Part shown: positions 1-5,985 of the stretch, in pieces
Layout: each line of letters opens with the position of its first letter
Numbering within the stretch: the stretch's first letter is position 1
Assembly (NCBI GenBank): GCA_964580085.1
Contig: CAZOJF010000007.1
Span: 1-17,588 of the forward strand
DNA length: 17,588 nucleotides
Origin: CAYUWK01 sp964580085
GTDB lineage: Bacteria; Patescibacteriota; Minisyncoccia; Minisyncoccales; CG1-02-41-26
Reading direction: 5' to 3'
Made by a program: the position numbers and the translations under genes
The notes under the pieces: generated by a model
The model's database searches: none
Told to the model about the DNA's origin: nothing
The model's input: the letters and a program-made list of their open reading frames with translations, nothing else

Positions 1-54
1 AGATTTATAGGTATTGAAAATTGGTATACAAAAACTAAACGAATTTTGAAATAA
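1..54 (+). CDS. C-terminal end of an unidentified protein (partial)
   Basis: Reading frame 1 is open from the left edge and ends at TAA 52-54, giving the 17-residue tail RFIGIENWYTKTKRILK. The stop lies only 10 nt before the isomerase start, as expected for co-transcribed genes in a compact genome. The fragment is too short to name a family, and I do not assign a function. It could also be a chance open frame, although its position right before the next start favours a real gene end. Confidence 0.5.
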   Translation, partial: RFIGIENWYTKTKRILK

Positions 55-64
55 TCTTTCTCTT

Positions 65-628
65 ATGGATATTAGATTTTTGAACGATATGAAGAAAGTT
101 CTATATGACCAAGAATGGGCAAAAAATGCTCCTAATTTTGAACTTTATTATATGGATAGAGGAATAGAAAAAAACAATGAGCTAAGATATGATATTACTA
201 CTATTCCTTCTAGAATGTTGGGAAAAGAGTTTGTAAAAACAAAAGGTCATGAACATGTTGGCGAATACGGAGAAGGATACATGGTCCTAGAAGGAGAAGC
301 AATATATTTAATGCAGAAATATACAAAAGGAAAAGTAGAAGATATTTACGCGGTAAAAGCAAAAAAAGGTGATGTGGCTATCATCCCTCCCTATTATGGC
401 CATATTACTATAAACCCTTCAAATAAAACTCTTAAAATGGCAAATTGGGTGTCTGAGGAGTGTAAATCTTGTTATGACTTATTCCAAAAAAAACAAGGGG
501 CTTGTTATTACTATACAAAATCTGGCTGGGTTAAAAACAAAAAATATAAGAATATACCTAAATTAAGGTTTGAAAAACCTCTCCAAAATATAACTAAAGC
601 GGGTATGGCGAAATTGGTAGACGCGTAG
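65..628 (+). CDS. pgiA: Cupin-type glucose-6-phosphate isomerase; frame ends inside the tRNA-Leu gene
   Basis: This enzyme interconverts glucose-6-phosphate and fructose-6-phosphate in the cytoplasm. It belongs to the metal-dependent cupin family known from Pyrococcus and other archaea, not the usual bacterial two-domain PGI. The cupin signature is visible: GHEH at residues 61-64 with E70 downstream, then PPYYGHITIN (108-117) with H113. By comparison with the Pyrococcus enzyme these are the likely metal ligands (two His, Glu, His). The N-terminal RFLNDMKKVLYD segment also resembles the archaeal enzyme. At 187 aa it is close to the archaeal length. The ATG at 65 has no Shine-Dalgarno. The domain appears complete by about residue 170. 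The last nine or so codons (from GCG at 599) and the TAG at 626-628 lie inside the tRNA-Leu gene, so the tail AGMAKLVDA is translated tRNA sequence. A one-base deletion in the A-run at 585-588 would end the protein at TAA 591-593 instead. Confidence 0.85.
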   Translation: MDIRFLNDMKKVLYDQEWAKNAPNFELYYMDRGIEKNNELRYDITTIPSRMLGKEFVKTKGHEHVGEYGEGYMVLEGEAIYLMQKYTKGKVEDIYAVKAKKGDVAIIPPYYGHITINPSNKTLKMANWVSEECKSCYDLFQKKQGACYYYTKSGWVKNKKYKNIPKLRFEKPLQNITKAGMAKLVDA

Positions 629-682
629 CATTCAGAATGCTATGGTTTTAAAACCATGGAGGTTCAAGTCCTCCTGCCCGCA
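599..682 (+). tRNA. tRNA-Leu (anticodon CAG)
   Basis: A full cloverleaf can be folded by eye. The acceptor stem GCGGGTA (599-605) pairs with TGCCCGC (675-681), including one G-T wobble. The D stem is GCG/CGC (608-610 / 622-624). The anticodon stem TAGCA/TGCTA (626-630 / 638-642) encloses the loop TTCAGAA with anticodon CAG at 633-635. The long class II variable arm (643-657) contains a GGTT/AACC stem. The T stem GGAGG/CCTCC (658-662 / 670-674) encloses TTCAAGT. Position 682 is the discriminator A. The CCA end is not encoded (CTA follows), so it must be added by the CCA-adding enzyme. The tRNA reads CUG leucine codons. No intron is present. The isomerase frame overlaps its 5' 30 nt. Confidence 0.96.
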
Positions 683-713
683 CTAATAGTACTTAATTAA
701 TAATAAATTTAAT

Positions 714-2384
714 ATGGAAAATAAAAAAATCCGCATTATCCCTCTTGGCGGGCTTGGTGAAGTTGGTCGAAATATGACCCTTTTAGAATACGAGAAAGCT
801 ATTTTAATTATTGATATGGGGCTTGGATTCCCGGATGAAAATATGCATGGGATTGATTTTACTATCCCGAACATTAGTTATCTCAAAGGGAAAGAAAAAA
901 ATATCTTAGGAGCAATTTTTACTCATGGACATTATGATCACATTGGAGCCGTGCCTTATATTTTACCCAAAATTGGCATAATCCCAATGTATGCTGGGGC
1001 TCTAACTAAGGGAATTATTCTAAGAAGACAAGAAGATTTTTCTAGCCAACCAAAACTTGATATAAAACTAATAAAGTCAGACTCTAAAGTTAATTTAGGC
1101 CCTTTTCAGATTAGTCCATTTCGTCTTAATCACAGCATCCCCGACAATTTTGGTTTATTTATTAAGACTTCTGTTGGTAATATTGTTCATACTTCTGATT
1201 TCAAATTTGACAAATCACCGGTTAATGAACCTCCTGCTGATTTTGAAGAATTAAAAAGAATTGCGAGTAAAGGTATTTTACTTTTGACATCTGATTCAAC
1301 CGGAGCAGAAGAAGAAGGCCATTCTCTTTCGGAAAAAACAATCTTTGAAAATTTAAATAAAATTTTTCAGAAAACAAAAGGACGAATTATTTCGGCTTCT
1401 TTTGCCTCTCTCATAAATAGAATCCAACAATTAATAACTTTGTCTGAAAGATATAACAGAAAAGTAGCAATTGAAGGGTATAGCTTAAAAACAAATATTG
1501 AAATTTGTGAAAGCTTGGGGAAAATCAAAATAAAGAAAGGGACTATAATAAATACTAAAGATATAGGAAAATATCCTGATTCAAAGCTAAGTATAATTTG
1601 CACCGGAGCTCAAGGCGAAGAAAATGCTAGTTTTATGAGAATAGCTAGCAAAGAACATAAATTTATTCATATAAAAAGTAATGATACCATTATTTTTTCT
1701 TCTTCTGTTATCCCGGGGAATGAAAGAAGTGTCCAAGCGCTTAAAGATGAATTTTATAGACAGGGCGCTAAGGTATTCCACTATAAAATGATGGACATCC
1801 ATACTTCTGGCCATGCTCGACAAGACGAATTAAAGCAAATGATACAAATAATGAAACCTCATTTTTTTGTCCCTGTCCATGGACAATATTCAATGCTTGT
1901 TAGGCATGCCGAGCTAGCCGAAGAACAAGGAATTAAAAAAGAAAATATCATAATAGCTGAAAATGGAGAGGTTATAGATTTAATGGAAAATAAAATTTCA
2001 AAAGAAAATAAAAAAATCCCTGTAAACTGTGTAATGGTTGACGGCTTAGGAGTTGGAGATGTTGGAGAGGTGGTACTAAGAGATAGACAAAACTTAGCCG
2101 AAGATGGAATGTTTGTAATTGTAGCCATAATTGACAAAAAAACTGGAAAGGTTAAGGGATCTCCTGATATAATATCAAGAGGCTTTATATATTTAAGAGA
2201 ATCAAAACAATTACTAAGAGAAACTAGGCAGAAAACAATAAAAACTATTAATGATTTAACTGGATCTGACCATGCAGTTAATTGGACTTTTGTTAAAAAA
2301 GAGGTCCGAAATAAAATTGGACATTTTCTTTATTCAAAAACAAAGAGAAGACCAATGGTTCTTCCAGTTATAATTGAGGTATAA
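714..2384 (+). CDS. rnj: Ribonuclease J
   Basis: RNase J is a metallo-beta-lactamase/beta-CASP ribonuclease with endo- and 5'-to-3' exonuclease activity in RNA maturation and decay. The N-terminal LGGLGEVGRN (11-20) is typical. The zinc-binding HGHYDHIG motif spans 71-78 (the family usually has E where Y74 stands). Further likely ligands are H140, D162 in TSDFKFD, and H389 in PVHGQYSML. The beta-CASP insert lies roughly between 195 and 370 and ends in TSGHARQDEL (364-373). A C-terminal domain follows to residue 556, so the length is normal. The gene starts 31 nt after the tRNA with no Shine-Dalgarno and no obvious promoter in the gap, so it may be read from the isomerase-tRNA transcript. It converges on the phosphohexomutase gene with only 13 nt between stop codons. 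Confidence 0.97.
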   Translation: MENKKIRIIPLGGLGEVGRNMTLLEYEKAILIIDMGLGFPDENMHGIDFTIPNISYLKGKEKNILGAIFTHGHYDHIGAVPYILPKIGIIPMYAGALTKGIILRRQEDFSSQPKLDIKLIKSDSKVNLGPFQISPFRLNHSIPDNFGLFIKTSVGNIVHTSDFKFDKSPVNEPPADFEELKRIASKGILLLTSDSTGAEEEGHSLSEKTIFENLNKIFQKTKGRIISASFASLINRIQQLITLSERYNRKVAIEGYSLKTNIEICESLGKIKIKKGTIINTKDIGKYPDSKLSIICTGAQGEENASFMRIASKEHKFIHIKSNDTIIFSSSVIPGNERSVQALKDEFYRQGAKVFHYKMMDIHTSGHARQDELKQMIQIMKPHFFVPVHGQYSMLVRHAELAEEQGIKKENIIIAENGEVIDLMENKISKENKKIPVNCVMVDGLGVGDVGEVVLRDRQNLAEDGMFVIVAIIDKKTGKVKGSPDIISRGFIYLRESKQLLRETRQKTIKTINDLTGSDHAVNWTFVKKEVRNKIGHFLYSKTKRRPMVLPVIIEV

Positions 2385-2397
2385 AAATTTAACAAAA

Positions 2398-3783
2398 CTA
2401 GCTAATAATTAGTTTCTTTATCTTTTTCAATTTCCCTTGCATTAGGGATTTTGTTTTTGCTTCCACAATAACCCTTAAAAGGTTTTCTGTGTTTGAAGGC
2501 CTTACACTAAACCACCAATGTTTAAAATCTATTCTTAATCCGTCCAAATGAGAAACTTTTCCATTTTTAAATTCTTTTTCAATAATTTTAATTTTATTCT
2601 TTTTGTCTTTAACTTCAAAATTAATTTGTCCCGAATTAAAATATTTTTTAAACTCTTTAATAAGTTGAGATATTGTTTTCCCTTGATCAGAGATTTCGTT
2701 TAATATTTTGAATAAAACAAATAAAGGAACTTCAAAAAAGTAGGGAGATCCTAAAAAATAATGTCCGGAAAACTCTCCAGCAAATATTATGTTATTTTTT
2801 TTCATTCTTTCTTTAATAAAAGTATGACCTACCTTCCCTGCCAAGGCTATACCTCCATTTTCCTTAACAATATCTCTAATTATATTACTAGAACAAATAT
2901 TATATAAAATTTTTGATTGGGGATTACTTTTTAAGAGGATTTTAGATATTAAACAAGTTATAAAATCACTAGGAATTGTTTTTCCTTTTTCATCAATAAA
3001 AACAATTCTATCTCCGTCTCCATCAAAAGCTATTCCTAAATCAAGTTTTTTCTTCTTAACCAAAACCTTTAAATCTTTAATGTTTTTTTCTTCTAAAGGG
3101 TTGGCTAAATGATTTGGGAAATTACCGTCAAGTTTGGAAAAAATATGATAAATTTTACAAGGTAATTGTTTTTTAAGTTCATTAATCAAAATACCTGATA
3201 CAGCATTAGCAGTATCTACCCCAATTTTTAATTTAGTAGCTTTTAAATTTTTAAAATCTAATTTAGAAATAGAAAAATTAAAGTTTAAATATCTTTTTAA
3301 GACATCCCTTTTTTTTATGTTTCCTTTATTGGTATTCTTTTTAACTGATTTTAAGCTCAATACTATTTTTTTAATTTCTTTCAGCCCACTATTTTTACCA
3401 ATCGGGCTGACTTGTTTACCAATTATCTTAAAGCCATTATATTTTGGAGGATTGTGACTAGCCGTAACCATCAAGCCTCCATCACAATTATACAAATTAG
3501 CAGCAAAATAAAACATTGGCGTACTAGTTAAGCCAAGATCAATTATGTTAACTCCTTTTTGTTTTAAAATGCCTTGTTTTAAATATCTGGATAAAACCGG
3601 AGAAGATATACGATTATCTTGACCAATAATAATATTTAATCTTTTATCGTTCTTTTCCCGAAGAAATAAAATAAACGCCTGACCTATTCTTTCAGCATCA
3701 TATTTATTAATCTCATTTGGATAAACGCCCCGAATATCATAGGCTTTAAAAATATTTAAATTCATTTTTTGATAAGTTAACAT
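2398..3783 (-). CDS. Phosphomannomutase/phosphoglucomutase family (phosphohexomutase)
   Basis: This alpha-D-phosphohexomutase moves the phosphate between C1 and C6 of a hexose, usually mannose or glucose, to supply nucleotide-sugar synthesis. All four family signatures are present. FKAYDIRG (12-19) opens domain 1. TASHNP (107-112) carries the phosphorylated serine S109. The metal loop is DGDGDR (254-259). The sugar-binding loop is GEFSGH (336-341), and the phosphate loop is RPSNTE (428-433). The loop resembles PMM/PGM more than phosphoglucosamine mutase, but sequence alone does not settle substrate choice. The length (461 aa) is normal. The start is ambiguous: ATG at 3783, or ATG at 3765 (residue 7), which gives a start like other family members; neither has a Shine-Dalgarno. 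Together with the isomerase it links fructose-6-P, glucose-6-P and hexose-1-P pools. Confidence 0.92.
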   Translation of the reverse strand: MLTYQKMNLNIFKAYDIRGVYPNEINKYDAERIGQAFILFLREKNDKRLNIIIGQDNRISSPVLSRYLKQGILKQKGVNIIDLGLTSTPMFYFAANLYNCDGGLMVTASHNPPKYNGFKIIGKQVSPIGKNSGLKEIKKIVLSLKSVKKNTNKGNIKKRDVLKRYLNFNFSISKLDFKNLKATKLKIGVDTANAVSGILINELKKQLPCKIYHIFSKLDGNFPNHLANPLEEKNIKDLKVLVKKKKLDLGIAFDGDGDRIVFIDEKGKTIPSDFITCLISKILLKSNPQSKILYNICSSNIIRDIVKENGGIALAGKVGHTFIKERMKKNNIIFAGEFSGHYFLGSPYFFEVPLFVLFKILNEISDQGKTISQLIKEFKKYFNSGQINFEVKDKKNKIKIIEKEFKNGKVSHLDGLRIDFKHWWFSVRPSNTENLLRVIVEAKTKSLMQGKLKKIKKLIIS

Positions 3784-3804
3784 AGCTTTATTATATAAAA
3801 TAAT

Positions 3805-3832
3805 TTGACATTATAAAAGATTTTGGTAGTAT
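3805..3832 (+). promoter_or_regulatory. Sigma70-type promoter of the rpsF-ssb-rpsR operon
   Basis: A perfect TTGACA at 3805-3810 is followed by a 16-nt spacer and TAGTAT at 3827-3832 (five of six consensus bases). TGG directly before the -10 gives an extended -10 element. Transcription would start near 3839, leaving a leader of about 29 nt before the rpsF ATG at 3868. The CCG-containing stem-loop through which the S6:S18 complex binds rpsF leaders in other bacteria is not seen in this short leader. Confidence 0.75.
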
Positions 3833-3867
3833 GAAGTATAAACATTATTACAAGAATTAGAAATATT

Positions 3868-4290
3868 ATGAAATTATACGAATTAACATATCTTGTCTCT
3901 GCAGAATTAGGCCCAGAACAAATGGAAGCTTTATTAAAAAAGATAAATTCTTTGATTTTAAAAAATGGGGAGATAACAGGATCTATCGCTCCTATAAAAA
4001 AGAATTTAGCTTATCCGATTAAGAAACAAGATGCCGCTCTTTTAAACCAAGTAGAATTTAATTTTGAACCTGAACAAATAGATGCATTTAAAAAAGAGAT
4101 TAATAAAGAAAAAGAAATTCTGAGAATTATGCTTACTGAAAAAAAGAATATTAAGATTAAGAAAAAAAATAGAAATCCTATACTAGAACCTAAACTAATT
4201 CCAGAAGATATTAAACTATCTACAGAAAAACCTAAACAAAAAGCTGATTTAGAAAAAATTGGAGAAAAATTAGATGAAATATTAAAATAA
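3868..4290 (+). CDS. rpsF: 30S ribosomal protein bS6
   Basis: bS6 sits on the platform of the small ribosomal subunit and pairs with bS18. The N-terminal MKLYELTYLVS and the segment KKNLAYPIKKQDAALLNQVEF (split around residues 44-64) are family hallmarks of its ferredoxin-like fold. The core covers about residues 1-95. Residues from about 96 to 140 form a Lys/Glu/Pro-rich, probably disordered tail, making the protein longer than the usual 95-100 aa core. It is the first gene of the operon, followed after 11 nt by ssb. No Shine-Dalgarno precedes the ATG. Confidence 0.95.
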   Translation: MKLYELTYLVSAELGPEQMEALLKKINSLILKNGEITGSIAPIKKNLAYPIKKQDAALLNQVEFNFEPEQIDAFKKEINKEKEILRIMLTEKKNIKIKKKNRNPILEPKLIPEDIKLSTEKPKQKADLEKIGEKLDEILK

Positions 4291-4301
4291 ATTTAAAAAA
4301 T

Positions 4302-4748
4302 ATGAATTTAAATAAAGTATTTGTTTTGGGAAATGTTACTCGAGATCCAGAACAAAAAAAATTACCTTCGGGACAAGCAGTAGCTTCTTTTGGAATAGCT
4401 ACTAATCGTTTTTATAAACAAAACGAAGAAAAAAAACAAGAAGTTGAATTTCACAACATCGTTCTTTTTGGCAGATTAGCTGAAATCGCTTCCGAATATC
4501 TTAAAAAGGGTTCTTTAGTCTTAGTAGAAGGACGAATAAAAACTAGAAACTGGACTGATACGTCTGGAATTAAACATTACCGAACTGAAATAATAGGTGA
4601 AACATTACAGCTTGGACCAAGAGCAGGACAAGCATTCGAAAATCCATCAACACCAAAGAAACAAGAGAATGAAATTCCAGTTATAGAAGAAGATCCTGTT
4701 GATAATAAAAAGGACAAAGAGATAGACGTGAGCGATATACCATTTTAA
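4302..4748 (+). CDS. ssb: Single-stranded DNA-binding protein
   Basis: SSB coats single-stranded DNA in replication, recombination and repair. The OB fold covers about residues 1-105, with the typical start MNLNKVFVLGNVTRDPE, the segment FHNIVLFGRLAEIASEYLKKG (split around 50-70), and VEGRIKTRNW ending at W84. A short, acidic, flexible linker follows. The C-terminal tip DVSDIPF is the conserved acidic docking peptide that recruits partner proteins. At 148 aa it is a compact SSB. Its place between rpsF and rpsR is the classic bacterial arrangement, separated by 11 nt and 28 nt. Confidence 0.97.
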   Translation: MNLNKVFVLGNVTRDPEQKKLPSGQAVASFGIATNRFYKQNEEKKQEVEFHNIVLFGRLAEIASEYLKKGSLVLVEGRIKTRNWTDTSGIKHYRTEIIGETLQLGPRAGQAFENPSTPKKQENEIPVIEEDPVDNKKDKEIDVSDIPF

Positions 4749-4776
4749 AATAATCAACTAGAATAATTAGAAAATT

Positions 4777-4974
4777 ATGTATTGTTATTTTTGCAGACAC
4801 AACACAAAGAAGGTCGATTTTAAAGATACGGAAACCTTAAAAAGATTTATTTCTTTATTAGGAAAAATAAAAAGCAGAAAAAAAACTGGACTTTGTTCTT
4901 ATCATCAAAAACAAGTAGCCCGAGCGATTAAAAGAGCTAGACAACTTGCTTTATTGTCTTATACTAAAAAATAA
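4777..4974 (+). CDS. rpsR: 30S ribosomal protein bS18, possible zinc-binding form
   Basis: bS18 binds the 30S platform together with bS6. The C-terminal half with QVARAIKRARQLALLSYT is diagnostic. The N-terminus MYCYFCRHN carries C3 and C6, and GLCSYH carries C40 and H43. These could form a CXXC plus CXXH zinc site as in the cysteine-containing variants of several ribosomal proteins; zinc binding is inferred. At 65 aa it is slightly short. It is the last gene of the operon. The usual neighbour rplI (bL9) is absent, and the stop is one base from the recA stop on the opposite strand. Confidence 0.95.
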   Translation: MYCYFCRHNTKKVDFKDTETLKRFISLLGKIKSRKKTGLCSYHQKQVARAIKRARQLALLSYTKK

Positions 4975-4975
4975 A

Positions 4976-5968
4976 TTAAATTTGGGCTCTAACCTCTTTT
5001 TCTAGTTCCTTCATCATTTTCTTATTTTCTTTCAGAAATTCCTTGGCGCCCTCCATGCCTTGACCAATCTTAGTTTCTTTAAATTCATACCATGAACCAT
5101 GTTTCTTAATGATATCGTTTTTTAATCCAATACTAATGATATCTGCTAACTTAGAAATACCCTCGTTATAATAAATATCAAATTCAACTGTTCTGAAAGG
5201 AGCAGCTATTTTATTTTTAACAACTTTTGCTCTAACCCTCGAGCCAATAATTTCGTCTCGCCTTTTAATCTGAGCAATTCTAGTTAATCTTATCCTAACT
5301 GAGGAATAGAATTTTAAGGCCATACCCCCTGGGGTAGTGGTAGGATCTCCAAACATAACTCCTATCTTCATCCTGGTTTGGTTCAAAAATACAACCGTTG
5401 TCCCAGTTTTTGAAATAATTCCGGACAGCTTTCTCAAGGCTTTTGACATTAAACGAGCTTGAAGCCCTATTTGTTGATCTCCCATTTCTCCCTCAATTTC
5501 TGTTTTAGGAGTAAGAGCAGCAACAGAATCAATTACAATAACCGCTATTTCCTTAGAACGAACCAATGTTTCTACTATTTCTAATGCTTGTTCTCCGCAA
5601 TCAGGTTGGGAAATTAAAAGGTCATTAATATTTACGCCAATTTTCTTGGCATATTCTGGATCTAAAGCATGTTCAGCGTCAATAAATGCACATACTCCCC
5701 CTTTTTTTTGAGCTTCCGATAAAATATGCAAAGCTAAAGTAGTTTTTCCTGAACTCTCGGAACCAAATATTTCAATTACTCTCCCTCTGGGCACTCCACC
5801 AATACCTAGAGCCCAATCTAAAGAAATAGATCCCGTAGAGATTGAATCAACATGAACACGCTTTACATCATTTAATTTCATTACGGCACTCTCTCCAAAT
5901 CTTTGCTTTATTTCTTCTAAAGCATCCTCTAGTCCCCCTAATATATTTTTTTGTTTTTTTGAAGCCAT
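4976..5968 (-). CDS. recA: Recombinase RecA
   Basis: RecA forms ATP-dependent filaments on single-stranded DNA, drives strand exchange and acts as co-protease in SOS responses. Walker A is GSESSGKT (69-76), the catalytic glutamate is E99 in AFIDAEHALDP, and Walker B is VIVIDS (143-148) with D147. The L1 and L2 DNA-binding loops are recognisable in EMGDQQIGLQARLMSKALRK (161-180) and NQTRMKIGVMFGDPTTTPGG (196-215). VKNKIAAPFR (250-259) is conserved. The C-terminus is shorter and less acidic than in E. coli; total length is 330 aa. It starts 17 nt after the ftsK stop, so it is probably the last gene of the rpoBC-ftsK transcript. I see no LexA-type box just upstream. Confidence 0.98.
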   Translation of the reverse strand: MASKKQKNILGGLEDALEEIKQRFGESAVMKLNDVKRVHVDSISTGSISLDWALGIGGVPRGRVIEIFGSESSGKTTLALHILSEAQKKGGVCAFIDAEHALDPEYAKKIGVNINDLLISQPDCGEQALEIVETLVRSKEIAVIVIDSVAALTPKTEIEGEMGDQQIGLQARLMSKALRKLSGIISKTGTTVVFLNQTRMKIGVMFGDPTTTPGGMALKFYSSVRIRLTRIAQIKRRDEIIGSRVRAKVVKNKIAAPFRTVEFDIYYNEGISKLADIISIGLKNDIIKKHGSWYEFKETKIGQGMEGAKEFLKENKKMMKELEKEVRAQI

Positions 5969-5985
5969 AGATTAATTATTAGTTA

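Noticed and set aside
589..594. TATAAC as a private -10 for tRNA-Leu
   Set aside because: The start would fall at or inside the first bases of the tRNA and no -35 is visible, so read-through from the isomerase gene is more likely.
683..874. 63-aa open frame on the - strand
   Set aside because: It lies almost wholly opposite the conserved 5' end of RNase J, has no recognisable motif and no promoter; it is a shadow frame.
3790..3815. TATAAT hexamers on the - strand as promoters for the phosphohexomutase
   Set aside because: Two TATAAT copies (3810-3815 and 3790-3795) occur, but neither has a -35 at proper spacing. In such AT-rich DNA a lone -10 is weak evidence. The nearer one would give a leaderless mRNA.
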